Shown here: piece by piece, positions 52,527 through 61,971 of the stretch
How positions within the stretch are numbered: position 1 is the first letter of the stretch
Layout of the letters: each line of letters opens with the position of its first letter
Source of the DNA: Streptomyces koelreuteriae
GTDB taxonomy: Bacteria > Actinomycetota > Actinomycetes > Streptomycetales > Streptomycetaceae
DNA length: 64,000 nucleotides
Assembly (NCBI RefSeq): GCF_018604545.1
Contig: NZ_CP075896.1
Coordinates: 6,882,001-6,946,000 of the forward strand
Direction: 5' to 3'
Position numbers and translations under genes: made by a program
The notes under the pieces: generated by a model
Told to the model about the DNA's origin: nothing
Databases searched by the model: none
The model's input: only the letters and a program-made list of their open reading frames with translations

Positions 52527-53096
52527 ATGGGCGACCACAAAGAGCAGTCCCTTCGAGTGGGCGCGGCCGTGCGCCGCCGGCGCCGCGCGCTGGAGCTCAC
52601 CCTCGCCGCCGTGGCCGAGCGCAGCGGCCTGTCGGTCCCGTTCCTGAGTCAGATCGAGAACGACCGGGCGCGCCCCAGCCGAAGCTCGCTGGAGAAGGTC
52701 GCCGACGCCCTGCGCACCACCGCCGTGGAACTCCTCGCCGCCGCCGACCCGGCGTGCAGCGTGGACGTCGTCCGCGCCGAGGACGTCGAACCGCTGCCCC
52801 GGCCCCGGACCCGGTCGCTGGTGCGCGGCCACCACCAGATGCACGCCTCCGAGTTCCTCGGCGACCATGACGCGGGCCGTGAATTCCAGTACCGCAACGA
52901 CCAGTTGATGTACGTCGCCGACGGGGCCGTGGAGATCGAGGCCGAGGGCCGCGCCTACCGGCTCGGCCGCGGCGACACGCTGTACCTGACCGGTGGCGTA
53001 CGGCACCGCTGGCGGGCCACGGAGTCGGACACCCGCGTGATCGTCGTCGCCGTGGCGGAGCACATCGAGGCCGTCCGGGACCGGCCACGCCGGTGA
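52527..53096 (+). CDS. XRE-cupin transcriptional regulator
   Basis: A 189-residue regulator with an N-terminal XRE helix-turn-helix (VGAAVRRRRRALELTLAAVAERSGLSVPFLSQIENDRARPS) and a C-terminal cupin barrel (NDQLMYVADGAVEIEAEGRAYRLGRGDTLYLTGGVRHRWRA). The architecture is that of PuuR/SutR-like ligand-sensing regulators. Effector unknown. It shares a GTGA overlap with the next gene, a BtuF-like protein, so the two act together. The ATG follows GGAGCG. Confidence 0.88.
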   Translation: MGDHKEQSLRVGAAVRRRRRALELTLAAVAERSGLSVPFLSQIENDRARPSRSSLEKVADALRTTAVELLAAADPACSVDVVRAEDVEPLPRPRTRSLVRGHHQMHASEFLGDHDAGREFQYRNDQLMYVADGAVEIEAEGRAYRLGRGDTLYLTGGVRHRWRATESDTRVIVVAVAEHIEAVRDRPRR

Positions 53097-53738
53097 GGGT
53101 CGTCTCGCTCGTCCCCTCGCTGACCGAGGCGGTGGCACTCTCCGCGCCCGGCGCCCTGGTCGGCGCCACCGACTGGTGCACCCATCCGTCCGGCCTGGAC
53201 GTCGTCCGCGTCGGCGGTACGAAGAACCCCAAGCCCGAGCGGATCGTCTCCCTCGCCCCGGACCTGGTGATCGCCAACGAGGAGGAGAACCGCGAGCCCG
53301 ACCTCGCGGCCCTGCGCGAGGCGGGCGTCGAGGTCCTGGTGACGGAGATCCGCGATGTGCCGGGGGCCTTCCGGGAGCTGGCCCGGGTCCTGGACGCCTG
53401 CGGGGTGGCGGGGCGCCCGCGCTGGCTGGACGAGGCGGAGGACACCTGGTCGTCCCTGCCGGAGCCGGTGACCCGCCTGACGGCGGTCGTGCCGATCTGG
53501 CGCCGCCCCTGGATGGTCCTGGGCCGTGACACCTTCGCGGGCGACGTCCTGGCCCGCCTCGGCATCGACCACCTGTACGCGGCGCACTCCGACCGCTACC
53601 CCCGCATCCCGCTGGAGGAGTTGCGTGCCGCGGTGCCGGACGTGGTGATCCTCCCGGACGAGCCCTACCGCTTCGCCGCCGACGACGGACCCGAGGCCTT
53701 CCCCGGCCTGCCCTGCGCGCTCGTCAGCGGACGGCACC

Positions 53739-54875
<1,137 letters not shown>

Positions 54876-54915
54876 GACCCAACGGTCGTGCCGCCGGGGC
54901 CGTACCACCAGGGAG

Positions 54916-54935
54916 TATGCCTCTATGGCGACATA
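54916..54935. promoter_or_regulatory. LysR-type operator in the divergent promoter
   Basis: TATG (54916-54919) and CATA (54932-54935) form an inverted repeat with 12 nt between them, containing T-N11-A spacing. It is the only symmetric element in the 70 nt between the LysR and TDT genes. Confidence 0.55.
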
Positions 54936-54945
54936 AGCTGGGTTT

Positions 54946-55881
54946 ATGAGCAGGACGGATGAGCAGGGTGACGCTCCGACCACCGGGACCGGGTCCCTGG
55001 CGCACCGGGTGCCGGATCTCGGGGCGCTGGAGCTGTTGTTGGCGGTGGCGCGGCTCGGCAGCCTCGGCGGAGCGGCCCGGGAACTCGGCATCACCCAGCC
55101 CGCGGCGAGCAGCCGCATCCGGTCGATGGAGCGGCAGCTCGGCGTGGCGCTGGTCGACCGCTCGCCGCGCGGCTCCCGGCTGACGGACGCCGGTGCGCTG
55201 GTGACGGACTGGGCGCGGCGGATCGTCGAGGCGGCGGAGGCGTTCGACGTGGGGGCGCAGGCGTTGCGCGACCGCCGTGACTCGCGGTTGCGGGTGGCGG
55301 CGAGCATGACGATCGCCGAGTATCTGCTGCCGGGCTGGCTGCTCGCGCTGCGCGCCCAGCGGCCCGACACGGCGGTGTCCCTGCACGCCGGCAACTCGAC
55401 GGTGGTGGCGGAGCGGCTGCTGTCGGACGAGGCGGACCTGGGCTTCGTGGAGGGGCTGTCGGTCCCGACCGGGCTGGACTCGGTCGTCATCGCCCACGAC
55501 CGGCTGATAGTGGTCACCGCCCCCGGGCATCCCTGGGCGCGCCGTCGACGGCCGCTGGCGGCGGGGGAGTTGGCGTCGACGCCGCTGATCCTCCGCGAGA
55601 AGGGCTCAGGGACGCGGCAGGTCCTCGACGCGGCGCTCGGGGGGCTGGCCCGGCCGCTGATCGAGCTGTCCTCGACGACGGCGGTCAAGGCGGCGGCGGT
55701 GAGCGGGGCGGGGCCGTCGGTGCTGAGCGAACTGGCGGTGGGGGAGGAGCTGGCGATGCGGCGGCTGGTGAGCGTGCCGGTGGAGGGGGTGGCGCTGGCG
55801 CGGGATCTGCGGGCGGTGTGGCCCACGGGGCATCGGCCGACTGGTCCGGCGCGGGACCTGCTGTCGCTGACGCGGGGATAG
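54946..55881 (+). CDS. LysR-family transcriptional regulator
   Basis: A 311-residue LTTR. The winged helix PDLGALELLLAVARLGSLGGAARELGITQPAASSRIRSMERQLGVALVDRSPRGSRLT is followed by a periplasmic-binding-like effector domain (RLRVAASMTIAEYLLPGWLLALRAQRPDTAVSLHAGNS), resembling CysB/Cbl-type or sulphur/anion regulators. Divergent from the TDT transporter, which it probably controls. A substrate anion may be the effector. Confidence 0.92.
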   Translation: MSRTDEQGDAPTTGTGSLAHRVPDLGALELLLAVARLGSLGGAARELGITQPAASSRIRSMERQLGVALVDRSPRGSRLTDAGALVTDWARRIVEAAEAFDVGAQALRDRRDSRLRVAASMTIAEYLLPGWLLALRAQRPDTAVSLHAGNSTVVAERLLSDEADLGFVEGLSVPTGLDSVVIAHDRLIVVTAPGHPWARRRRPLAAGELASTPLILREKGSGTRQVLDAALGGLARPLIELSSTTAVKAAAVSGAGPSVLSELAVGEELAMRRLVSVPVEGVALARDLRAVWPTGHRPTGPARDLLSLTRG

Positions 55882-55917
55882 TTCTTCGCCCCCGCCGCCC
55901 CTACCCGTCCCATCCCC

Positions 55918-56066
55918 AGGGGCGCTGCCCCTTCGACCCCGCTTCGGCCTGAACGGCCTCGTCCTCAAACGCCGGACGGGCTGGGGGGCCGAGCCCGGCC
56001 TCTTGACCGACCGATTCGGGTGGTGGGTGGGCATAGGCCGGGGGTCCAGGGGGCGGAGCCCCCTGG
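55918..56066. repeat. Cluster of common Streptomyces intergenic hairpins
   Basis: The 204-nt gap between the LysR and C26 genes is made of repeat-like elements: AGGGGCgctGCCCCT (55918-55932); CGTCCTCAAACGCCGGACGG (55960-55979); and CCAGGGGGCggaGCCCCCTGG (56046-56066). The last has a perfect 9-bp stem and would serve as a bidirectional terminator for the two convergent genes. I recall these motifs from many Streptomyces intergenic regions. Confidence 0.7.
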
Positions 56067-56085
56067 TGCTGTGCGCGCACCGAGG

Positions 56086-56775
56086 TCAGCTCGCTTCCGC
56101 CGCCTCCACCAACGCCCGCATCACCCGCAGATCCTCACCCATCTCCGGGTGCCACTGCACCCCCAGCACCCACCCCGGGTGCGCCGGCAGCTCCAGTGCC
56201 TCGATCGTCCCGTCCGTCGCGTGGGCCGACGGGACCAGGCCCTCGCCCAGCCGGTCCACGGCCTGGTGGTGATACGTCGGTACGAACGTCTCCTCCGGTA
56301 CGACACCGCCGTAGAGACTCCCCGGCACCGGCTTGACCGCATGCCCGCCGAAGACGCCCACGACCTCCGCATGCCCCTCGATGTGCTGGACGAGCGTGCC
56401 ACCGAGGGCCACGTTCAGCAGTTGCATGCCCCGGCAGATGCCCAGCAACGGCACCCCCGCCGCCAGCGCCGCGTCGATCAGGGCTAGCTCCCACGCGTCC
56501 CGCTCCCGCGCCGGCGGCCCGGTCCGCGCCTCGCGCTCCGCGCCGTAGCGGACCGGCTCGACATCCGGCCCGCCCGCGATGACCACCCCGTCCAGCCGGG
56601 CCACGACATCGGCGGCGTGCAGCGGGTCGTCCGGCGGAAGCATCGCGGCCAGGCCGCCCGCCTGACGCACCAGCCGCGGGTAACCGGCCGGCAGCAGCGC
56701 CGCCTCCAGCTCCCACACGCCCCAGCGCGCACCCGACTCCAGATACGTGCTGACCCCGATCAACGGCCTGGACAC
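56086..56775 (-). CDS. Class I glutamine-amidotransferase-like gamma-glutamyl hydrolase (peptidase C26, PuuD-like)
   Basis: A 229-residue hydrolase. Nucleophile Cys114 lies in LLGICRGMQLLNVALGGTLVQHI, and His209 with the following Glu lies in LGVQWHPEMGE, the usual catalytic triad. The family cleaves gamma-glutamyl bonds, for example gamma-glutamyl-GABA in the Puu pathway. Here it lies in one operon with the permease (33-nt gap) beside glnA4, suggesting that it frees glutamate at the end of gamma-glutamylated amine breakdown. GTG start with GGGAG. Confidence 0.9.
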   Translation of the reverse strand: MSRPLIGVSTYLESGARWGVWELEAALLPAGYPRLVRQAGGLAAMLPPDDPLHAADVVARLDGVVIAGGPDVEPVRYGAEREARTGPPARERDAWELALIDAALAAGVPLLGICRGMQLLNVALGGTLVQHIEGHAEVVGVFGGHAVKPVPGSLYGGVVPEETFVPTYHHQAVDRLGEGLVPSAHATDGTIEALELPAHPGWVLGVQWHPEMGEDLRVMRALVEAAEAS

Positions 56776-56808
56776 AGAAACTCCCTCATCTCGACGCCCC
56801 GGTCCACC

Positions 56809-58254
56809 TCAGTCCCGTGACAACTCTGCCTCGGCCGCCGCCAGCGCCGCGAACTCCTCCTCCGGCGCCTTCGCCACCAGCCGCTTCCTGCTGTACAGGC
56901 CGAAGTACCCGACGGCGACGACGTACACCACGAGCGCGATGACGGCCGCCGTCACATCCACCAGGAACGTGGCCACCAGCGCCGCACAGGCCAGCACCAG
57001 GGCGATCGAGGAGGTCACCACCCCGCCCGGCGTGCGGTACGGCCGCGGCAGCTCCGGCTCGCGGCGGCGCAGCACGATGTGCGACAGGGACATCAGCGCG
57101 TAGGAGATGGTCGCGCCGAAGACGGCGATGTTCAGCATGCGGGCGCCGTTGCCCGACAGCGCCGCCAGCAGGAAGCCGATCGTGCCGGGCACCAGCAGGC
57201 CGAGGTACGGCGCCTTGCGGCGGCTGGTGAGGGACAGGAAGCGGGGCAGGTAACCCGCGCGGGACAGGGCGAACAGCTGGCGCGAGCCCGCGTAGATCAG
57301 GGAGAAGAACGAGGCCACCAGGCCGGCCAGGCCCGCGTAGTTCACGATCCGGCTCAGTGTCGTCGCCTCGCCGCCCGGCTGCAGCGCCTCGACCAGCGGG
57401 TTGCCCGCCTCCTGGACCGCCGCGGAACCGCGTGCGCCCGCCGCCGCGAAGAACGTGACCACGGCCAGCACCACCAGGATGCCCATGGACCAGCGGATCG
57501 CCTTCGGCAGCGTCCTGGCCGGATCCTTGGTCTCCTCGGCGGCCAGCGGCACCCCCTCGACACCCAGGAAGAACCACATGCCGAACGGGAACGCCGCCCA
57601 GATGCCGAGCAGACCGAACGGCAGCCAGGAGTTCGAGCCCGCCGCCGAGGCGTCGACCGGGATGTCGTCCAGCGACCCGAAGGAGAAGTCGGGCAGGGCC
57701 GCCAGCGCGAACACGATCAGGGCGGCGACCGCGATGCCGGTGACGACGAAGCTGAACCGCAGCGCCTCGCCCACGCCCCACAGATGGATGCCGAGGAAGA
57801 TCGCGAAGCAGACCAGGTACATCGGCCAGCCGGACTCCAGGCCGAACAGGCCGAGCGACTCGACGTAGTCCCCGATGAAGATGACGATCGCGGCGGGCGC
57901 GAGGACGTACTCGATGAGGATCGCCGTACCCGTCAGGAAGCCGCCCCATGGGCCCAGCGCCCGCCGGGCGAAGCCGTAGCCGCCGCCCGCCGTCGGCAGG
58001 ATCGAGGACAGCTCGGCGAGGGCGAAGACCATGCAGGCGTACATCGCGCCCATCAGCACCATGGCGATCGCGAGCCCGCCGAAGCCGCCCTCGGCCAGGC
58101 CGAAGTTCCAGCCCGAGTAGTCGCCGGAGACGACGTAGGCGACGCCGAGGCCGGTCAGCAGCACCCAGCCGGCGCTGCCCCGGCGGAGCGCTCTGCGCTC
58201 CAGATAGTCGTCGCCCTCCGGGGCGACGGGAGTGGTGGTGGGTTCCTGGGACAT
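56809..58254 (-). CDS. APC-superfamily amino acid/ethanolamine permease
   Basis: A 481-residue permease with about 12 membrane helices. The N-terminal block VLLTGLGVAYVVSGDYSGWNFGLAEGGFGGLAIAMVLMGAMYACMVFALAELSSILPTAGGGYGFARRALGPWGGFLTG has the strong resemblance to Eat-type ethanolamine permeases that includes the SGDYSGWNFGL motif. It should import the substrate for GlnA4. The GAGGGAG site precedes the ATG, and the shared CAATGG-N9-ATACCTT motif lies 14 nt upstream of it. First gene of the permease-hydrolase operon. Confidence 0.92.
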   Translation of the reverse strand: MSQEPTTTPVAPEGDDYLERRALRRGSAGWVLLTGLGVAYVVSGDYSGWNFGLAEGGFGGLAIAMVLMGAMYACMVFALAELSSILPTAGGGYGFARRALGPWGGFLTGTAILIEYVLAPAAIVIFIGDYVESLGLFGLESGWPMYLVCFAIFLGIHLWGVGEALRFSFVVTGIAVAALIVFALAALPDFSFGSLDDIPVDASAAGSNSWLPFGLLGIWAAFPFGMWFFLGVEGVPLAAEETKDPARTLPKAIRWSMGILVVLAVVTFFAAAGARGSAAVQEAGNPLVEALQPGGEATTLSRIVNYAGLAGLVASFFSLIYAGSRQLFALSRAGYLPRFLSLTSRRKAPYLGLLVPGTIGFLLAALSGNGARMLNIAVFGATISYALMSLSHIVLRRREPELPRPYRTPGGVVTSSIALVLACAALVATFLVDVTAAVIALVVYVVAVGYFGLYSRKRLVAKAPEEEFAALAAAEAELSRD

Positions 58255-58267
58255 GGGCAGACTCCCT

Positions 58268-58289
58268 CAATGGAATGAGGCCATACCTT
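58268..58289. promoter_or_regulatory. Shared motif, copy 1 (permease promoter)
   Basis: CAATGG (58268-58273), nine bases, then ATACCTT (58283-58289). The identical pattern occurs at 59149-59170 in front of the regulator and glnA4. On the minus strand, the copies share AAGGTAT-N-GC-N6-CCATTG. Confidence 0.7.
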
Positions 58290-58391
58290 TGCGGTGCGGA
58301 CCGAGGGAAGGCAAGACCCGTGCGTTAATCGCCCGTAAATCCTCACCGCGCCACCGCCTCGCTCAGCCGCCGCGCGGGAACGCGGCCCGGC

Positions 58392-59126
58392 TCAGCCGAG
58401 GAACCCGCGCAGCAGCGCCGCCGTCCCCCCGCAGTGTTCGCGCATGATCTCCCGCGCCTGATCCGCGTCGCCCTCGATCACGGCCTCCACCAGGGCGGTG
58501 TGCTGCCGCTGGGAGTGCTCCAGGTTGCGCACCAGGAGCGGGATGCAGTCGAGCAGGTCGTTGACGCTGGCGCGGACGCCCGCGTACTGGGCCGTGAGCG
58601 TGGGGGAGCCGGACAGCTCGGCGATCGTCAGGTGCAGCAGCGTGTCCAGGCGGCGGTAGTCGGCGAGCGGGGCGTCGTGCGTGCGCGCCAGGGCCTCCCG
58701 GAGCCGTTCCGCCTGCTTCTCGTCCAGCCCGTGCGCCGCGCACAGCCCGGCCGCGCCCACCTCCAGCACCTCCCGGAAGCGCAGTACGTCCTCTATGTCG
58801 ACCTCGGCGATCCGCCGCCGCAGCTCGTCCTCGCCGCCCGCGTCCGTGCGCGGCAGCACGAACGTGCCGCCGTAGCGCCCGCGCCGGGACTCGACCAGAC
58901 CCTGGTCCTGGAGCACCTTCAGCACCTCGCGCAGCGTCACCCGGCTGACCCCCAGCCGCTCCGCCAGCTCCCGCTCGGCCGGCAGCCGCTCGCCCCCCGC
59001 CACCAGGCCCAGCCGCAGGACCTGGAGGATCTGCTCCAGCGCCTCCTCGAAGCCGTTGCCCGCGCGCACCGGCCGCAGCACCGGCGTCAGCCCGTCCCGC
59101 ATCTCGCCCCCAGGTTCCTCCGGCAT
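58392..59126 (-). CDS. GntR-family (FadR subgroup) regulator of the glnA4 cluster
   Basis: A 244-residue regulator. The wHTH LILQVLRLGLVAGGERLPAERELAERLGVSRVTLREVLKVLQDQGLVESRRGRYGGTFV is followed by an FCD domain with VEDVLRFREVLEVGAAGLCAAH and LHLTIAELSGSPTL, whose His/Asp residues bind a metal and carboxylate ligand. It is divergent from glnA4, with a CAATGG-N9-ATACCTT motif between them and another at the permease. It likely represses both until the pathway ligand appears. The ATG at 59126 follows AAGGGGG; a second in-frame ATG lies 21 nt upstream. Confidence 0.92.
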   Translation of the reverse strand: MPEEPGGEMRDGLTPVLRPVRAGNGFEEALEQILQVLRLGLVAGGERLPAERELAERLGVSRVTLREVLKVLQDQGLVESRRGRYGGTFVLPRTDAGGEDELRRRIAEVDIEDVLRFREVLEVGAAGLCAAHGLDEKQAERLREALARTHDAPLADYRRLDTLLHLTIAELSGSPTLTAQYAGVRASVNDLLDCIPLLVRNLEHSQRQHTALVEAVIEGDADQAREIMREHCGGTAALLRGFLG

Positions 59127-59148
59127 GTGGCCGTACCCCCTTCCCAAG

Positions 59149-59170
59149 CAATGGTTCTCCGCAATACCTT
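59149..59170. promoter_or_regulatory. Shared motif, copy 2 (regulator/glnA4 divergent promoter)
   Basis: CAATGG (59149-59154), nine bases, ATACCTT (59164-59170), same spacing and same orientation as the copy at 58268-58289. It lies 23 nt upstream of the FadR-type gene and 55 nt upstream of glnA4. Confidence 0.7.
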
Positions 59171-59224
59171 ATGGCTCCCGGCGGATCCAAGGCAGCGGAT
59201 CCAAGGAGCCTAGGAGGCCTTCCC

Positions 59225-60589
59225 GTGGCAGACCGCACACCCCCGCTGAGCGTCGAGGAGCTGCACGCCCTCGTCGCGGGCGGTGAGATCGACACTGTCG
59301 TCCTGGCCTTCCCCGACATGCAAGGGCGGCTTCAGGGCAAGCGGTTCGCCGCCCGTTTCTTCCTCGACGAGGTGCTCCAGCACGGCACCGAGGGCTGCAA
59401 CTACCTGCTCGCCGTCGACACCGAGATGAACACCGTCGAGGGCTACGCGATGTCCTCCTGGGACCGCGGCTACGGCGACTTCGCGATGCACCCGGACCTG
59501 AGCACCCTGCGCCGCGTCCCCTGGAACGAGGGCACGGCCATGCTCCACGCCGACCTCGCCTGGAGCGACGGCTCCCCGGTGGTCGCCGCGCCCCGCCAGA
59601 TACTGCGCCGCCAGCTGGAGCGCCTGGCCGAGCTCGGCTACACCGCCCAGGTCGGCACCGAGCTGGAGTTCATCGTCTTCAAGGACAGCTACGAACAGGC
59701 CTGGGACGCCAACTACAGCGGCCTCACCCCGGCCAACCAGTACAACATCGACTACTCGGTCCTCGGCACCGGCCGCATCGAGCCCCTGCTGCGCCGGATC
59801 CGCAACGAGATGGCGGCGGCCGGCCTCACCGTCGAGTCCGCCAAGGGCGAGTGCAACCCCGGCCAGCACGAGATCGCCTTCCGCTACGACGAGGCCCTGG
59901 TCACCTGCGACCAGCACTCCGTCTACAAGACCGGAGCCAAGGAGATCGCCTCCCAGGAGGGCATGTCGATCACCTTCATGGCCAAGTACAACGAGCGCGA
60001 GGGCAACTCCTGCCACATCCACCTCTCGCTCGCGGACGCGGACGGCGGCAACGCCATGGCCGGGGACGGTGAGGGCGGCATGTCGGACGTCATGCGGCAC
60101 TTCCTCGCCGGACAGCTCGCCGCCCTGCGCGACTTCTCCCTGCTCTACGCCCCCCACATCAACTCCTACAAGCGGTTCCAGCCCGGCTCCTTCGCCCCGA
60201 CCGCCGTAGCCTGGGGGCACGACAACCGCACCTGCGCACTGCGGGTGGTCGGCCACGGCCGCTCCCTGCGCTTCGAGAACCGGCTGCCCGGCGGCGACGT
60301 CAACCCCTACCTCGCCGTCGCCGGACTGGTCGCGGCCGGACTGCACGGCATCGAACAGAAGCTGGAGCTGCCCGAACCCTGTCCCGGCAACGCCTACACC
60401 GCCGACTTCGCCCACGTCCCCACCACCCTGCGCGAGGCCGCCGAGCTCTGGGAGAACAGCCCCGTCGCGAAGGCCGCCTTCGGGGACGAGGTCGTCGCGC
60501 ACTACCGCAACATGGCGCGGGTCGAGCTGGACGCCTTCGACGCCGCGGTGACCGACTGGGAGCTGCGCCGCTCCTTCGAACGTATGTGA
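59225..60589 (+). CDS. glnA4: Glutamine-synthetase-like gamma-glutamylamine synthetase (GlnA4 type)
   Basis: A 454-residue GS-fold ligase. It has the GS beta-grasp (VVLAFPDMQGRLQGKRFAARFFLDE), ELEFIVFKDSYEQAWD, KGECNPGQHEIAF, the ATP/metal region NEREGNSCHIHLSL and the AWGHDNRTCALRV arm, but differs from housekeeping GlnA. From memory, the S. coelicolor homologue SCO1613 adds glutamate to ethanolamine to form gamma-glutamylethanolamide. The GTG start has an AGGAGG site. The next gene overlaps its stop (GTGA). Substrate assignment is by homology and context. Confidence 0.92.
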   Translation: MADRTPPLSVEELHALVAGGEIDTVVLAFPDMQGRLQGKRFAARFFLDEVLQHGTEGCNYLLAVDTEMNTVEGYAMSSWDRGYGDFAMHPDLSTLRRVPWNEGTAMLHADLAWSDGSPVVAAPRQILRRQLERLAELGYTAQVGTELEFIVFKDSYEQAWDANYSGLTPANQYNIDYSVLGTGRIEPLLRRIRNEMAAAGLTVESAKGECNPGQHEIAFRYDEALVTCDQHSVYKTGAKEIASQEGMSITFMAKYNEREGNSCHIHLSLADADGGNAMAGDGEGGMSDVMRHFLAGQLAALRDFSLLYAPHINSYKRFQPGSFAPTAVAWGHDNRTCALRVVGHGRSLRFENRLPGGDVNPYLAVAGLVAAGLHGIEQKLELPEPCPGNAYTADFAHVPTTLREAAELWENSPVAKAAFGDEVVAHYRNMARVELDAFDAAVTDWELRRSFERM

Positions 60590-61971
60590 GGCCCCCCTTG
60601 TCTTCCGAGCACCTTCTGGAAGTACTGAACCCCGCGACCGAGGAGGTCGTCGCGGCCATCGCGGCGGCCGGCCCGGCCGACGTCGACGCGGCGGTCACCC
60701 TGGCCGCCCGGGCCCAGACCGTCTGGGCCGCCCTCGCACCCGGCGACCGCGCCCGGCTGCTGCGCCGCTTCGCGGCCACCGTCGACGAGCACCTGGAGGA
60801 ACTGGCCCGCCTGGAGGTCCGCGAGGCCGGCCACCTCATCGGCAACGCCCGCTGGGAGGCCGGCAACGTCCGTGACCTGCTGGACTACGCGGCCGGGGGA
60901 GTGGAGCGGCTCACCGGCCGGCAGATCCCGGTGCCCGGCGGCCTGAACGTCACGATCCTCGAACCGCTCGGCGTCGTCGGCGTGATCGCGCCCTGGAACT
61001 TCCCCATGCCGATCGCCGCCTGGGGCACCGCCCCCGCCCTCGCGGCCGGCAACGCGGTCATCCTCAAGCCCGCCGAGACCACCCCCCTCACCGCCCTGCG
61101 CCTCGCCGAACTCGCCCTGGAGGCCGGGCTCCCCGAGCACCTCTTCCAGGTCCTGCCGGGGCACGGCGCCGTCGCGGGCGAGGCCCTGGTCCGGCACCCC
61201 GGCATCGCCAAGGTCGTCTTCACCGGCTCCACCCGCACCGGGGCGCGCGTCGCCGCGATCGGCGCCGAGCAGGTCAAGCCGGTCACCCTCGAACTCGGCG
61301 GCAAGAGCCCCAACATCGTCTTCGCCGACGCCGACCTCAAGACCGCCGTCGACCCCTTCTCCTTCCTCGACAACTCCGGCCAGGACTGCTGCGCCCGCAC
61401 CCGCATCCTGGTCCAGGAGCCGGTGTACGACGAGGTCCGCGAGATGCTCGCCGAGGCCCTGGCCGCCGTGGTGGTGGGCGACCCGGCCGACGAGAAGACC
61501 CAGATGGGCCCGCTGATCTCCCGGCAGCAGCTCGACCGCGTCCGGAGTTTCGTCCCCGACGACGCCCCGGCCCTGCGCGGCAGCGCCCCCCAGGGTCCCG
61601 GCTTCTGGTTCCCGCCGACCGTGCTCACCGGCGAGCGGCCCGACTCGGCGGCGGCCTGCGAGGAGATCTTCGGCCCGGTCGCCGTCCTGCTGCCGTTCAC
61701 CGACGAGGCGGACGCCGTCCGCCTGGCCAACGACACCCCCTACGGCCTCTCCGGCTCCATCTGGACGAGGGACGTCGGCCGGGCCCTCCGCGTCTCCCAG
61801 GCGGTCCGCGCCGGAAACCTGTCCGTCAACTCCCACGCCAGCGTCCGCTACTGGACCCCGTTCGGCGGCTACAAGCAGTCGGGCGTCGGCCGTGAACTCG
61901 GCCCCGACGCCCTGGCCGCCTTCACCGAAACCAAGAACGTCTTCATCAGCACGGAAGGCCCCGCACAGTGA
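60586..61971 (+). CDS. NAD(P)-dependent aldehyde dehydrogenase
   Basis: A 461-residue ALDH. Catalytic elements are PWNFPMPIAAWGTAPALAAGNAVILKPAE (oxyanion Asn), Glu236 of VTLELGGKSPNIVF, and nucleophile Cys268 of NSGQDCCARTRI. The adjacent Cys269 is notable. In this cluster it would oxidise a gamma-glutamyl aldehyde to the acid, like PuuC. Start GTG 60586 overlaps the glnA4 stop; TTG 60598 preceded by GAGG is an alternative start giving MSSEHLLEVLNPATEE. Confidence 0.93.
   Translation: MRPPLSSEHLLEVLNPATEEVVAAIAAAGPADVDAAVTLAARAQTVWAALAPGDRARLLRRFAATVDEHLEELARLEVREAGHLIGNARWEAGNVRDLLDYAAGGVERLTGRQIPVPGGLNVTILEPLGVVGVIAPWNFPMPIAAWGTAPALAAGNAVILKPAETTPLTALRLAELALEAGLPEHLFQVLPGHGAVAGEALVRHPGIAKVVFTGSTRTGARVAAIGAEQVKPVTLELGGKSPNIVFADADLKTAVDPFSFLDNSGQDCCARTRILVQEPVYDEVREMLAEALAAVVVGDPADEKTQMGPLISRQQLDRVRSFVPDDAPALRGSAPQGPGFWFPPTVLTGERPDSAAACEEIFGPVAVLLPFTDEADAVRLANDTPYGLSGSIWTRDVGRALRVSQAVRAGNLSVNSHASVRYWTPFGGYKQSGVGRELGPDALAAFTETKNVFISTEGPAQ

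Noticed and set aside
49490..52600. Minus-strand open frame of 1036 codons
   Set aside because: Shadow of the betaine permease gene; the repeated blocks merely mirror the duplicated binding domains.
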